Shown here piece after piece: positions 1 to 9,658 of a stretch of DNA of 64,000 nt; the first letter of the stretch is position 1, and each line of letters starts with the position of its first letter. The position numbers and the translations under genes were made by a program. Source of the DNA: Vampirovibrio chlorellavorus. Lineage in GTDB: Bacteria > Cyanobacteriota > Vampirovibrionia > Vampirovibrionales > Vampirovibrionaceae. The notes below the pieces were generated by a model. That model was not told where the DNA came from. It made no database searches and saw only the letters and a list, made by a program, of their open reading frames with translations. Location: contig LAPX01000005.1 in assembly GCA_001858525.1 (NCBI GenBank), positions 62,001 to 126,000 of the forward strand, given 5' to 3'.

Positions 1-2403
1 GCCGCCATGCGGGCCTTGGCTGAAGGGAAAAAGATTTTCTACACCACACCGCTGAAGGCTTTGAGCAACCAGAAGTATTTTGATTTGAAAAAGCAATACG
101 GCGAAGCCAATGTGGGCTTGCTGACCGGGGATTCTTCCTTTAACCGGGATGCCCGCATTATTGTGATGACCACGGAAATCTTCCGTAACATGCTCTACGG
201 CATTGAGGGGGATAGCAGTGTGCTGAGCTATCTGGGCTATGTGGTACTGGATGAATGCCACTATATGAACGATTCCGAGCGGGGCACGGTGTGGGAAGAG
301 TGCATTATTTACTGTCCGGACAATATTCAAATCATCGCCTTGTCCGCCACTGTGGCCAATGCCGCTGAGTTGACCGACTGGATCAATGAGGTGCACCACG
401 ATACCCGGTTGATCTGGAGCGATTTTCGCCCGGTGCCGCTGCGCTTTTCCTTTTACGATCGGGATCGCCTGCTGCCCTTGTTTGAACCCATTGGCGCTGA
501 CGGGCAGAAAAAGCTCAATCGCAAGCTAAAGCTGGACATGAAGGGCCAGCGGTTCGCCAAGACCAACCGTTTTTTCCGGCCTAACGAGCTGATTAATCTG
601 ATGGCCGAAAAGGACATGCTGCCAGCCATCTTCTTTACCTTCAGCCGTAAGGATTGCGACAAGCATTTGGAGTTCACCTTCCCCCTCAAGCTGTTGTCTC
701 CCGCCGAGCGGAAGCAATTAGAGCGCAAAGTGGATGAGTTTGTGGCCCAGAATCCTTTTCTGGAGAGCAGTCCCCAGATTAAGTATATTCGCAACGGCTT
801 TGCCTGCCATCACGCCGGCTTGCTGCCTGCCATGAAGCACCTCGTGGAAACGCTGTTTCAGCAAGGTTTGATTAAAGCGGTTTTTGCCACAGAGACTCTG
901 GCTGCGGGGATTAACATGCCAGCCCGTTCCACGGTGATTACCAAAATTTCTAAGCGTACCAATGATGGTCACCGCTTGCTGACGGCCAGCGAATTCTTGC
1001 AAATGTCCGGTCGGGCAGGGCGTCGGGGTATGGATGAAGTGGGCTATGTGCTGATTGTCAGCTCCCAATATGAAGGGGCCATGGAAGCGGCCACCCTGGC
1101 CAGCAGTCCGCCGGAACCCTTGAATAGCCAGTTTACCCCCACCTACGGGATGGTCCTGAACCTGTTGCAAAAGCACAGCTTGCAGCAGGCGGAATTCCTG
1201 ATTCGTCAGAGCTTCGGTCAGTTCACAGCGGCCCGGCGCTTGCGCCCCCTGGAAGAGTCTAAAGCCCACCACGAGGCCGAATTGCAGCAATTGTTGGATT
1301 TCAAATGCCCGGTTGAGGTCACTGACAAGGATTTCCACGGGTATTTACGGGCCAAGGAGCTGGTGCATGAAACCGCTCGCTTTGTGCGTATTTTGCAGAA
1401 GCAGCTCAAACAGCATGGCAACTCGCCGGAAGTGCACAAGCAACTGAATCACGAGCAAGGCAAGCTGAATAACCTGCGGGCCACCATTAACAGTAGTCCT
1501 TGCAACCGCTGCGATGTGTTGCGCAAGCACGAGCGGGTGGAAGAGCGTATTCAGCGTGAGCAGCGCAAGTTAAAATCCGTGAATCGCTTGCTGGCGGAAG
1601 AGAACGATACCCATTGGCGACGGTTTATGAATATTTACGCTTTGCTGCGGGAAACAGAATATTTGAATGAGCAGGATAAGCCGACCCGCCGGGGTGAGCT
1701 CACTGCCCAGATTCGCTCTGAGAACGAGTATGCCATGGCGGAAATTTTGCTGGCCGTTGGGGTGATTGATGATTTGACTGCCCCGCAGCTGGCCGCTTTG
1801 GTGTCCGCTTTGCTGAATGACAGCAACCGGGAGAATTTATACGTTAAATTCCACTTGTCTAACGCGGTGGTAGAGGCCTTAAACAAGGTGGATATGCTCT
1901 TGCAGCGGGTGGACCGTTTGCAACGCAAACACAAGGTGGCTGTGGGCCTGATTCTGAATCCGGTGGCCAGTGGGCTGGTGGAAGCCTGGGCCATTGGCTG
2001 GTCTTGGGAACGCCTGGTGGGCATTACCAACATCGGAGAAGGTGATATTGTGCGCTTGCTGCGCCGCACCGCCGATATCCTGCGGCAAATCAGCCGCATC
2101 GATACCTTGCCTCTGAACATTCGCCTGACTGCCAAAGAGGCCCTGAAGCTGATTGATCGGGAGCCGATTAAAGAAATCGAGCTGATTGAGGAGCCGGTGG
2201 TGGCTGTTGTGAGCGAGGCATTGCCGGTTGAGCCGACCACAGAAGCGGGGCAATTATTACCGTTTCCCAGTGTTGATTCACTTAGTTCTTCCCCTGAAAA
2301 CTTGGCCGTAAAAGCCGAGGCTGAGGCGGAACCAGAAGCCTCGCTTGGCGTCGACAGTTTCCATGAGGCCTTGCCCCAGACCACGGAGTTTCCCCAGGCA
2401 TGA
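1..2403 (+). CDS. Ski2/Mtr4-like DEAD/DEAH-box RNA helicase with DSHCT-type C-terminus (5'-truncated by window edge)
   Basis: The reading frame is open from base 1 and has no Walker A motif, so the true start lies upstream; 800 residues are visible. Seen in order: TTPLKALSNQK (motif Ia), TTEIFRNML, the DEAH-type box LDECHYMND, motif III LSATVAN, FFTFSRKDCD, the HHAGLLP segment, FATETLAAGINMPA and motif VI QMSGRAGRRG. A long helical arm with a paired-Cys segment (SSPCNRCDVLRKHERVEER) and a DSHCT-like C-terminal domain follow. Family knowledge: such helicases unwind RNA 3'-5' and serve RNA turnover. The last ~80 residues are Glu/Pro-rich and probably disordered. The stop overlaps the next start (ATGA). 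Confidence 0.9.
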   Translation, partial: AAMRALAEGKKIFYTTPLKALSNQKYFDLKKQYGEANVGLLTGDSSFNRDARIIVMTTEIFRNMLYGIEGDSSVLSYLGYVVLDECHYMNDSERGTVWEECIIYCPDNIQIIALSATVANAAELTDWINEVHHDTRLIWSDFRPVPLRFSFYDRDRLLPLFEPIGADGQKKLNRKLKLDMKGQRFAKTNRFFRPNELINLMAEKDMLPAIFFTFSRKDCDKHLEFTFPLKLLSPAERKQLERKVDEFVAQNPFLESSPQIKYIRNGFACHHAGLLPAMKHLVETLFQQGLIKAVFATETLAAGINMPARSTVITKISKRTNDGHRLLTASEFLQMSGRAGRRGMDEVGYVLIVSSQYEGAMEAATLASSPPEPLNSQFTPTYGMVLNLLQKHSLQQAEFLIRQSFGQFTAARRLRPLEESKAHHEAELQQLLDFKCPVEVTDKDFHGYLRAKELVHETARFVRILQKQLKQHGNSPEVHKQLNHEQGKLNNLRATINSSPCNRCDVLRKHERVEERIQREQRKLKSVNRLLAEENDTHWRRFMNIYALLRETEYLNEQDKPTRRGELTAQIRSENEYAMAEILLAVGVIDDLTAPQLAALVSALLNDSNRENLYVKFHLSNAVVEALNKVDMLLQRVDRLQRKHKVAVGLILNPVASGLVEAWAIGWSWERLVGITNIGEGDIVRLLRRTADILRQISRIDTLPLNIRLTAKEALKLIDREPIKEIELIEEPVVAVVSEALPVEPTTEAGQLLPFPSVDSLSSSPENLAVKAEAEAEPEASLGVDSFHEALPQTTEFPQA

Positions 2404-2564
2404 GTGATCCAAAAAGCATTGAAACCAAGACCAGTGAGACGCCCGTGGTCACTGAAACCCCCTGTCCTGATGGGGTCATCCGATCCAAATTGCCGGATTT
2501 TCGTCCGCTGGGAACCGTTCGAGATTATTTTACAGAGCTGATGCGGCAGGATAGTATTCGTTAA
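2400..2564 (+). CDS. 54-aa small protein translationally coupled to the helicase
   Basis: ATG at 2400 overlaps the helicase stop in an ATGA arrangement, and the frame runs to TAA at 2562. The first half is Thr/Pro/Glu-rich; the C-terminal half (KLPDFRPLGTVRDYFTELM) reads like a short amphipathic helix. A weak GGAG lies about 12 bases upstream, so translation would rely on coupling. No family is recognised. It could be a chance frame, but the exact stop-start overlap and a sensible C-terminus favour a real small protein. Confidence 0.45.
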   Translation: MSDPKSIETKTSETPVVTETPCPDGVIRSKLPDFRPLGTVRDYFTELMRQDSIR

Positions 2565-2598
2565 GTACTTCCCCCTGCTCAATCCAAACCAACAGGTG

Positions 2599-2604
2599 TA
2601 CAAT
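2599..2604 (+). promoter_or_regulatory. -10 element of a probably leaderless promoter
   Basis: TACAAT ends 7 bases before the ATG of the DEAD-box gene at 2612, so transcription would begin at or next to the start codon. There is no SD sequence in front of this ATG. No convincing -35 hexamer was found. Confidence 0.4.
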
Positions 2605-2611
2605 TAAATTT

Positions 2612-3925
2612 ATGACTCAATTTCAAACCCTCCCCCTTGATGCCGCTGTTTTAAAATCCCTGGATCAGATGGGTTATCATGAGATGACCCCCATTCAGGA
2701 AATGGCCATCCCCAAACTATTGACCGGGCAAGACTTTTTAGGCCAAGCACCTACCGGAACCGGTAAAACCGCCGCTTTTGGCATTCCACTCATTAGCCGT
2801 TTGCAAGCGGGCAGTGGCACCATTGATGCCTTGATTTTGGGGCCGACCCGCGAATTGGTGCAGCAAATTGCCGAAGAGCTGAACCGCATTGGCGCTGAAA
2901 AAGGCATTCAGGCCCTCCCCATTTTTGGTGGAGAAAACGTGTTTGTGCAAAAAGAAGCCCTGCGTGAGCGCAAGGCCCAGATTATCGTAGGAACCCCCGG
3001 CCGGGTGCTGGATCACATTGGTCAGGTCACCATGGATTTGTCTCAAACCCGCATGGTGATATTGGATGAAGCCGATGAGATGCTGGATATGGGCTTTCGA
3101 CCCGATATTGAGTCCATCTTTAAGCATTTGCCCGGTGGGCGGGAAACCTGGCTGTTTTCGGCCACTGTGTCCCCAGAGATTCGCAAAATCGCCGATCAGT
3201 ACATGTACCATCCGGAAGAAGTGCGTATTCAGCCGCAAACCAAGACGGCGGAAAACATTCAGCAAATGTACTATGTGGTGAAAGACGAGGAAAAGCACCG
3301 TCTGCTGCGCCAAATCGTCAAAGAGCACCCCGATATGTACGGGATTGTGTTCTGCCAGACCAAGCGGGATGTGGTGTTGCTGACCCGTAAAATGCGGGAT
3401 TATTACCCTATCGATTGCTTGCATGGGGCTATGGCCCAGGGCGATCGGGATCAGGTGATGGACGCTTTCCGCTCCGGCAAGCTGAAATTGCTGGTCTCCA
3501 CCGATATTATGGCCCGGGGCATTGATGTGGATAACTTGACTCATGTTATCAATTATTCACCGCCGCATGATCCGGAATCTTATATTCACCGGATTGGACG
3601 AACCGCCCGCAAGGGGGAAACCGGTGTGGCCATGACCTTTTTCAATCCCTTTGAAAAACGTGCTTTGGAGCAACTGGAGCGCCGGGTGAAGATGGGACTG
3701 CAAAAGCATCCCAGTTGTGAATTGGAGTTTGAAGACGCCCCACCCAAAGGCTTTGGCCGCTATCAGGGGCAGGGCAATTCTGGTTTTTCACACGGGCGTG
3801 GCGGGCAAAAGCCCAATGGCCATAATCCGAACGGACAGAAACGCCGTCCCCGTCGTTCCGGTAATCCCAACCCGGTCGCTGGACAAACAGGGGGCACTTC
3901 TTCGCCCTCCTCGGCGGAAAGTTAA
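2612..3925 (+). CDS. DEAD-box ATP-dependent RNA helicase (RhlE/DeaD type)
   Basis: 437 residues with the full DEAD-box motif set: Q motif (GYHEMTPIQEMAIP), motif I APTGTGKT, PTRELVQQ, TPGRVLDH, motif II DEADEMLDMGF, motif III SAT, STDIMARGIDV and motif VI HRIGRTARKG. The C-terminal ~60 residues are Gly/Arg/Pro/Asn-rich and basic, an RNA-binding tail typical of RhlE/CsdA-like proteins. Family role: ATP-dependent unwinding of short RNA duplexes in ribosome assembly, RNA decay or cold adaptation; the sequence does not show which. It sits directly after the larger helicase, with its own -10 element and no SD, which points to leaderless initiation. Confidence 0.93.
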   Translation: MTQFQTLPLDAAVLKSLDQMGYHEMTPIQEMAIPKLLTGQDFLGQAPTGTGKTAAFGIPLISRLQAGSGTIDALILGPTRELVQQIAEELNRIGAEKGIQALPIFGGENVFVQKEALRERKAQIIVGTPGRVLDHIGQVTMDLSQTRMVILDEADEMLDMGFRPDIESIFKHLPGGRETWLFSATVSPEIRKIADQYMYHPEEVRIQPQTKTAENIQQMYYVVKDEEKHRLLRQIVKEHPDMYGIVFCQTKRDVVLLTRKMRDYYPIDCLHGAMAQGDRDQVMDAFRSGKLKLLVSTDIMARGIDVDNLTHVINYSPPHDPESYIHRIGRTARKGETGVAMTFFNPFEKRALEQLERRVKMGLQKHPSCELEFEDAPPKGFGRYQGQGNSGFSHGRGGQKPNGHNPNGQKRRPRRSGNPNPVAGQTGGTSSPSSAES

Positions 3926-3952
3926 TATCCGCTAGGCCATCTTTTCAAACAT

Positions 3953-4825
3953 TTGCCTGTGCACGATTTAAAATTCTGGGGACTGGGAACAGTCCTTCAG
4001 GATGGGTCGTCTATCAGTTTTACGGCGTGGCACAAGGATGACGGAATTCTTATGGATGGTGCTCAAAAAGGCGTGCTTCTCATTCATGGGCTGACCGGCT
4101 CTCCCCTTGAGATGCGACCGGTCGAGGAATCCCTGGGTCAAGGCGGTTATAAAACCCAACTGATTACCTTGCCCGGACACGGCGAGCGGCCTGAGAAGCG
4201 TTTTTTTGAGACGTCCGCTTTTGAGATTCTGGATCACTGCGCCGCTGAGTATGAGCAGTTTGCCAAATCGGTGGATGAGGTTTATATTGTCGGGCATTCG
4301 CTGGGTGGGATTTGCACCTTACTGACCGCCTCGGTGCAACCGCCCAAGTTGAAGGGGATTGTGGTTTTTTCCGCCCCTTACGAGCATGCCTATTTTTACA
4401 ATCACATCCGGGGGCTGACCCAAATGACCGTTCCTCAGCTGGTGCGCAGTCTTTATCTGGCCCCTCGGGACAAGATTGCGTTCAATCGGCCTGATGTGAA
4501 GCCCTGGAATGTTCCCAAATTGCTGCAACAAACCCAGATTATGTTTTCACTGATGAAGGAGCAGGTGGGCAATATTCAGGTGCCGGTCAGTTTGGCCCAC
4601 TCCGTCTATGATTTGACCATTCCCTACGGGGAAATGGAAAAACTGGCCCAAGTCATTGGACAATCGGCCCCCGTTAAAACCACGGTGCTGGAACGATGCG
4701 GGCACCGTATTTTTCCGGTCAGTCAGGACATGGACACCGCCATACAGGTCATTTACGATTTTCTGCAAACGGATTGTCATGCCATGCAATCGGCCTGGCT
4801 TAATCAGGCTTGTCCCATCCGGTAG
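3953..4825 (+). CDS. alpha/beta hydrolase, carboxylesterase/monoacylglycerol lipase-like
   Basis: Core features of a bacterial carboxylesterase (Est30/YvaK-like): oxyanion strand LLIHGLTGSP, nucleophile elbow GHSLGG (catalytic Ser), an acidic residue in YDLTIP, and catalytic His in ERCGHRIF near the C-terminus. No signal peptide, so cytoplasmic. Expected to hydrolyse short-chain or monoacylglycerol esters; substrate not determinable. The given start is TTG at 3953; an in-frame ATG at 4052 would begin close to the first core strand and is the alternative. Confidence 0.85.
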   Translation: MPVHDLKFWGLGTVLQDGSSISFTAWHKDDGILMDGAQKGVLLIHGLTGSPLEMRPVEESLGQGGYKTQLITLPGHGERPEKRFFETSAFEILDHCAAEYEQFAKSVDEVYIVGHSLGGICTLLTASVQPPKLKGIVVFSAPYEHAYFYNHIRGLTQMTVPQLVRSLYLAPRDKIAFNRPDVKPWNVPKLLQQTQIMFSLMKEQVGNIQVPVSLAHSVYDLTIPYGEMEKLAQVIGQSAPVKTTVLERCGHRIFPVSQDMDTAIQVIYDFLQTDCHAMQSAWLNQACPIR

Positions 4826-4841
4826 TTCGTTCGTGCTGAGT

Positions 4842-6002
4842 TTACAGGAAATTGTTGAGGATTTTTTGATCCGCTTCCAGTCCGCAGGGGGTGGCCCGAT
4901 ACACAATGATTGGCTGTAAGGGGTTTTCCCGGTACTGACGCACCACAATTTCAAACACGCCGTCTTTATCCAAATCTTCCACAATGCGGTTGGGCGCGAC
5001 ATTGGTTTTAAACGCCGCCAAAGGCTTGCCGTCACTGCCGGTCACCCGGACCAGATATTGCTTACTGCCCTGAGTTTGTTTTTCTTGGAATTGGCTTTCC
5101 TGGGTTTGAAAAAACTGAATGAGTGCAGGGTTGCCGTTAAAGTTGGTGGCTTGCTGGGCAATACTGACACCCCGCACAGCGTTGTAATCGGTATCCATGG
5201 GGCCGGGTTCCGGGCTGCATACGCTGCCAAAGGAAGCACTGGTGAGGCCGCTTTCCGGGTTATTGGTGGTTAGGGATTGGCTGCTGTTTTGCACACCACC
5301 CAAAGGCACCACGGCGTTGCCGTAAGGCACATAAACCAAGCTGAAATCCCGATTGCTGAAGCTTTTGTAGGCGGGCATGCCTTTCATTTTTTGGATGACC
5401 TGGATGTAGCTGGGCCAAAAGCCGGGTTGGTGCTTTTGGGCGTCGCGTTGCACGGCATCGCCCAGTTTGAACATGGCATCCAGCTTGCGGGTAGTGGTAA
5501 CTTCCGGGGTGGATGCCTCCAGGGTCAAGTCCGCTTCCACTTCGGCCATGCCATAGGCCAGGGCGGAGAACTGGTCCTGGAAAAAGTCGTTGGCCTTGCG
5601 CAGAAAGAACAATCCGGTTTTGTTTTGCTTGAAAACCAACTGGGCGTAGCCGTGGTCAAATCCCAGCATCAAATCTTTCTCGTTGGTCATACGGCGCTTA
5701 TGAATGGCTTCCAGCAATTTGTCCTGGCTGCCAGCGTCTAAATCGTGGTAGGCCCGACGAATGGCCTCCATGTGTACCAACAGAACCGGGGTGCTGTTCA
5801 GGGCCTGAATGACTTGATCGGGAGTGGTGAATGTCTCCGGGAAGGCTTTGGCTGAGGCGTAACCGTCCACGGTTAGGGGTATGGTTCTGAGAAAATCCAC
5901 GGTGTCAGCCTGAACGGGGATACTGCTACTTAACAAGAGGCCGAGACAACTGGCCCAGACGCCGGTTTTTTTGAGGGATCCCTTAATAACGCTCAGGTTC
6001 AT
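4842..6002 (-). CDS. secreted protein of unknown function
   Basis: 386 residues with an N-terminal signal peptide (basic start, hydrophobic run ASCLGLLLSSS, likely cleavage after PVQA). The mature part has mixed composition and no transmembrane segment, so periplasmic or released. The C-terminal ~70 residues carry DGKPLAAFKTNV and a DLDKDGVFEIVVRQY stretch resembling the Asp-rich FG-GAP/VCBS loops of beta-propeller proteins, but one copy is not enough to assign that fold. It converges on the esterase with a 16-bp gap. Confidence 0.75.
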   Translation of the reverse strand: MNLSVIKGSLKKTGVWASCLGLLLSSSIPVQADTVDFLRTIPLTVDGYASAKAFPETFTTPDQVIQALNSTPVLLVHMEAIRRAYHDLDAGSQDKLLEAIHKRRMTNEKDLMLGFDHGYAQLVFKQNKTGLFFLRKANDFFQDQFSALAYGMAEVEADLTLEASTPEVTTTRKLDAMFKLGDAVQRDAQKHQPGFWPSYIQVIQKMKGMPAYKSFSNRDFSLVYVPYGNAVVPLGGVQNSSQSLTTNNPESGLTSASFGSVCSPEPGPMDTDYNAVRGVSIAQQATNFNGNPALIQFFQTQESQFQEKQTQGSKQYLVRVTGSDGKPLAAFKTNVAPNRIVEDLDKDGVFEIVVRQYRENPLQPIIVYRATPCGLEADQKILNNFL

Positions 6003-6458
6003 GCCTTACTCTCCCGGATTTCTTTATTAACACACGCTTGGAATGAGTGGATTCAGCCCCCCTGTTGGGTTGAACTGAAGACAGCCTATTGCCTCCAAAA
6101 AAGAAGCATTTGGGGCTTGCTGGTCAATAACGTCTAACGCTCTCTAACCTTTGGGGCTTGACCTGACGAGACTCTCCGACAGGGTGCATTGGAGTTGGGT
6201 CAGGCTCGGCGTTGTTGCGAACAGGTATTTACGCCTAGCGAACCCTTTTCGGACCGTCTTTAAGGACAAGCGCCAGAATAGTTTGATTTTAACACGCCGA
6301 TGGGTTGAGCCCCAAAATTATCTCATCCCGCTTTTTTACTTGATTCCAAGGGCTTCAACCGGCACAATGAGACACAGGCGGGAACAGCCTTTTTTCTTGC
6401 CGGTTTTCTCTGCTGCCAGCCCACCCCGGCAGTTCCGCCATTCCCCAAAGGACACGTT
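6003..6458. other. 456-bp intergenic region with repeated and inverted TTTGGGGCT words
   Basis: No convincing gene. TTTGGGGCTTG occurs twice as a direct repeat (6109-6119 and 6150-6160), and its inverted form AGCCCCAAA at 6308-6316. Between them CCTGAC (6162-6167) can pair with GTCAGG (6199-6204), with a nested CTCC/GGAG pair. This could be the divergent promoters' control region or a structured non-coding RNA. A 103-codon frame here has no SD and no plausible protein. Confidence 0.35.
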
Positions 6459-7928
6459 TTGAGCCAAGCCAGTTTTTTTCAACGTTTTGAAAAGTACCCG
6501 TTTAAAACATGGGTGCTGGTCATGGCCTTGGCCTTGGGGCTTACGGCGGTATTTTATAATGTGCCGTTTTTATCGGGGCCACGTTGGGCCCGAGAGGTCT
6601 TTGTTTGGCCCCTGACGGTGGTGCTCATTTTAACTTACTGGCAAGGCTTTCTGGCCCTGCAACGGCAGTCGATTTCCCTCAAAACCTTGTGGCTGACAGG
6701 ACTGCTCCTGGCGCTGCTGGCCTGGGCCATTCCGCCTTTTCATTCCACCGATCTGTTTGGCTACATCAACCGGGGATGGCAGCAATGGCATTACGGGCTT
6801 AATCCATACGTCTACACGGTGGATCACATTCCCCACTGGGGGCAGGACCCCATGATTACTGATCACTGGGTGAATAATCCTAGCCCCTACGGTTTTTTGT
6901 ATTTGTTGATGGCCAAGGCCTTGTGCGCACTGGGGGCAGGCCATAAACTGCTGACAGTGTGCCTGTTTAAAGCCTTTAACGTAGTGCTCTACGGGTTGAC
7001 CGGGCTGTTGATTGTGGCCGGGGTCAATCGACTGAATCGCACCAGCTCTTCCACTCAGCCGACGGCACTGGTGACACCCCAAGCCCTGTATCTCTATTTG
7101 TGGAATCCGCTGGTTTTGATTCAGGCCATTAGCAATGGGCATAACGATAGTGTGATGGGGTTTTTCGTCACGCTGGCCGCCTTCTTTGCCATTGCCGGGC
7201 AGTGGCTATGGATTTTGCCCGCCCTGATGGCCGCTACCCTGATTAAGTATGGGGCCGTGGTGATTTTGCCGTTGGCCTTATTGTTTTTGTTCAAAAATCG
7301 GGCCTGGGGCACTTTAATCGGGGGCTTGTTTTTGGCCGCTGTTCTGTTTGGGGTGACTGGCTTGCCTTATTTGGCGGATTGGCAGCAGTTCCATCTCACG
7401 GAAATTAACCGAAACGCATTTGTCAGCCACGGTTCGCTGCATTCCTTTGTGTATGCCATTTTTAAAAACCTGGACAAAACCCTGTTGCCCGGTCTGCATG
7501 CGCATCGGGAGACCATTCGGGCCATCCTGAAGAATCTGTTGCTGGGGGCTTATGCGCTGTTTCTGGGCGGGTTGTGCTGGCGGCGCTTTCGGCAGGCTGA
7601 TTACGCGCCCGCTTTGTGGATTCGGGATGCTTTGCTGGCCATGGCGGTGTTGATTTGTCTGGTGAGTTTGAAGTTTTACCCCTGGTATTTGGGCATGTTT
7701 TTCCCGCTGGTGTTATATCTGTCCCCGGCGGATTGGCTGCAACGCATGCTGCTATGGGTTTCCTGCGCCCAGATGCTTTCAATTACCTTTGTCGGTCAGG
7801 CGCATTTGCTTAATTTTGTCTTAATGACCGGATTACCCGTGGTTTACTTAGGAAAGTGGCAGCAAAAGGGGGTTGTTCAGGGGCCGCCAGTCGCCCAAGT
7901 AGATGTCAGGGAGCCCGGGGGCCAATGA
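6459..7928 (+). CDS. multi-pass GT-C type glycosyltransferase (mannosyltransferase-like)
   Basis: 489 residues with about 12 hydrophobic segments and short loops. The first large loop (HSTDLFGYINRGWQQWHYGL, then NPYV) has the acidic-residue, Tyr and Trp pattern seen in polyprenol-phosphate-mannose-dependent GT-C enzymes. Such proteins take a sugar from a lipid-linked donor on the outer face of the inner membrane; acceptor unknown. The start is TTG with AAAGGA 7 bases upstream. Its stop overlaps the next gene in an ATGA, so the two are probably co-translated. Confidence 0.75.
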   Translation: MSQASFFQRFEKYPFKTWVLVMALALGLTAVFYNVPFLSGPRWAREVFVWPLTVVLILTYWQGFLALQRQSISLKTLWLTGLLLALLAWAIPPFHSTDLFGYINRGWQQWHYGLNPYVYTVDHIPHWGQDPMITDHWVNNPSPYGFLYLLMAKALCALGAGHKLLTVCLFKAFNVVLYGLTGLLIVAGVNRLNRTSSSTQPTALVTPQALYLYLWNPLVLIQAISNGHNDSVMGFFVTLAAFFAIAGQWLWILPALMAATLIKYGAVVILPLALLFLFKNRAWGTLIGGLFLAAVLFGVTGLPYLADWQQFHLTEINRNAFVSHGSLHSFVYAIFKNLDKTLLPGLHAHRETIRAILKNLLLGAYALFLGGLCWRRFRQADYAPALWIRDALLAMAVLICLVSLKFYPWYLGMFFPLVLYLSPADWLQRMLLWVSCAQMLSITFVGQAHLLNFVLMTGLPVVYLGKWQQKGVVQGPPVAQVDVREPGGQ

Positions 7929-9658
7929 AACGGATGACCTCTTGGGCGTGGGTGGGCTTGGTCATCATTCTTTTGCTGGGGGCCAGTGCCCGTTTTTACC
8001 AGTTGGGTGAAAAAAGCCTGTGGAGTGATGAAATTGCCACCATCGCCACCAGCATGGGTAATTCCATTGATCCAGAAGCATTTGCCTTGCGGGGGGAACG
8101 CTTTGATCCGCCCAGCCCTGTTCCGGCCTCCGTTTATCTGGCCAAGGCCACCCAGTCTCATGGGGCTGGTAACTGGGGGCAAACGGCTCAGGTGCTCAAA
8201 GCCAACGTACATCCGCCCCTGTTTTTTATGCTGATGAACGGCTGGATTCATCAGGTTGGGCTGGATCCCGGTACACTTCGAATTCCTGCGGCTTTGTTTG
8301 GCCTGCTATCAGTAGGGATGATGTTTGGCCTGGCCCTTAAACTGGCTGATTGGGATCCTTTAGTCTTTCAGGGAGCCCGGCGGGAAGGGTTTGCTTTGCT
8401 GGCATCGGCCATGATGGCTTTGTCTGCTTATCAGGTGGATCATGCCCAAGATGCCCGCCAGTATACTCTGCTTATTGTTTTGGCCTTGTCGGCCTGCTGG
8501 CTGGCGGTGTCTTTAGTACAACGTCAGGGGCAAAGCGTTTGGCGTTGGGTGTTGCTGGCGTTGTTACTGGCTACGGGACTTTACACCCAGTACTTTTTTG
8601 GGCTGTTTTGCGCATTGATTGTGTGGTTGTTGCTGGTGTTCGGTGGGTGGCAAAAGCGGATTTGGCTCGGCACAGTGGCTTGCGGCGGCCTTGTCCTGTT
8701 GTTGCTTTTGCCTTGGCTGCCTGTGTTTCGGGAGCAACTGGTGTTTTTGAAACTGGCCGGTCATTACACGGCCGGGTTGTGGAATCCAGTTCAATTACCC
8801 GAAAAACTGTGGCGCATTTTTTGTGAGTTTTTCTTGCCGGAGAACAAGGCTGGTAAATTGGTGCCCTTGTTGATATTTCTGGCCTGGGGGGCTGGTTTTG
8901 GCAGGCATAGGGCGCAGCAAAAGCTGTCGGAAGCGGTCACTGGTGAGCGGAAAGCCACGGTGCTTTCCCCCGTGTTGATGTTGATTTTGCTGTGGTTGTT
9001 GGTGTTGGTGGGCGGCCAAATTGGCCTGGATTTGTTGAAAGATTCTCACACGGCAACCATTCGTCGTTATTTATTACTGGCCAGTCCGGCTGTGTACTTA
9101 TTAATGGCTTACGCCTTGTGCGCGGTGTTCAGGGCTTTTTCCGGAAGTCGCACCCGCTGGATTCCGCTAATGGTGACGGGGGCTTTGTTGACCCTGATGC
9201 TGGGGGATACCTGGCATTATTTGTACCGGGATCATACTTCGTCCGATGAGTTTAAACAGGTCGCCCGGCAAATTAACCGGGAGGGGCAGGCTCAGGATTT
9301 GGTTCTGGTGAGTAAAACCGGGGCCATGGCCGTGGGGCTGGCGTTTTATCTGAAGTCTGAAACGCGTCTATGGGGGATTGATGTGCCCTCCGCCAGCACA
9401 TTAAGTCCCGGTTCGGAGATGGTGAAGCGCCTGACCACAGTGCTGGGTCAGCTTCCGGCATCCGCCGGGGTGTGGTTGGCCTTTTCTCATACCGCGCCCA
9501 GTACCCGGAACCGCTTGTCCCAGTTGTTGACGGACTTGGGGTATCAGGCTGGTTCCGAGGTGAAAGTGCCGGGGGTGCGGTTGACCCGTTGGCTGAAATC
9601 GCCTGATTCCAGACGTAGTTCAAAAAATAGTGAGGCTGCCTTCACAACACGTTTCTAA
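7925..9658 (+). CDS. GT-C glycosyltransferase, ArnT/PMT (GT39/83)-like membrane protein
   Basis: 577 residues from the ATG overlapping the preceding stop. The early periplasmic loop contains KSLWSDEIATIA, the acidic motif characteristic of ArnT/PMT-like lipid-sugar transferases; a second loop has NVHPPLFFMLMNGW. About 11-12 transmembrane segments follow, then a soluble C-terminal domain of ~150 residues. Predicted role: transfer of a sugar from polyprenyl phosphate to a cell-surface acceptor, with its partner upstream. The last nine codons lie inside an inverted-repeat element (9630-9772), so the native C-terminus has been replaced. Confidence 0.78.
   Translation: MKRMTSWAWVGLVIILLLGASARFYQLGEKSLWSDEIATIATSMGNSIDPEAFALRGERFDPPSPVPASVYLAKATQSHGAGNWGQTAQVLKANVHPPLFFMLMNGWIHQVGLDPGTLRIPAALFGLLSVGMMFGLALKLADWDPLVFQGARREGFALLASAMMALSAYQVDHAQDARQYTLLIVLALSACWLAVSLVQRQGQSVWRWVLLALLLATGLYTQYFFGLFCALIVWLLLVFGGWQKRIWLGTVACGGLVLLLLLPWLPVFREQLVFLKLAGHYTAGLWNPVQLPEKLWRIFCEFFLPENKAGKLVPLLIFLAWGAGFGRHRAQQKLSEAVTGERKATVLSPVLMLILLWLLVLVGGQIGLDLLKDSHTATIRRYLLLASPAVYLLMAYALCAVFRAFSGSRTRWIPLMVTGALLTLMLGDTWHYLYRDHTSSDEFKQVARQINREGQAQDLVLVSKTGAMAVGLAFYLKSETRLWGIDVPSASTLSPGSEMVKRLTTVLGQLPASAGVWLAFSHTAPSTRNRLSQLLTDLGYQAGSEVKVPGVRLTRWLKSPDSRRSSKNSEAAFTTRF

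Noticed and set aside
1635-2603. 322-codon minus-strand frame opposite the helicase end
   Set aside because: Antisense shadow of a well-supported helicase gene; Ser/Thr-rich low-quality protein.
6151-6462. 103-codon plus-strand frame in the intergenic region
   Set aside because: No SD, odd composition, overlaps the real glycosyltransferase start and the repeated TTTGGGGCT words.
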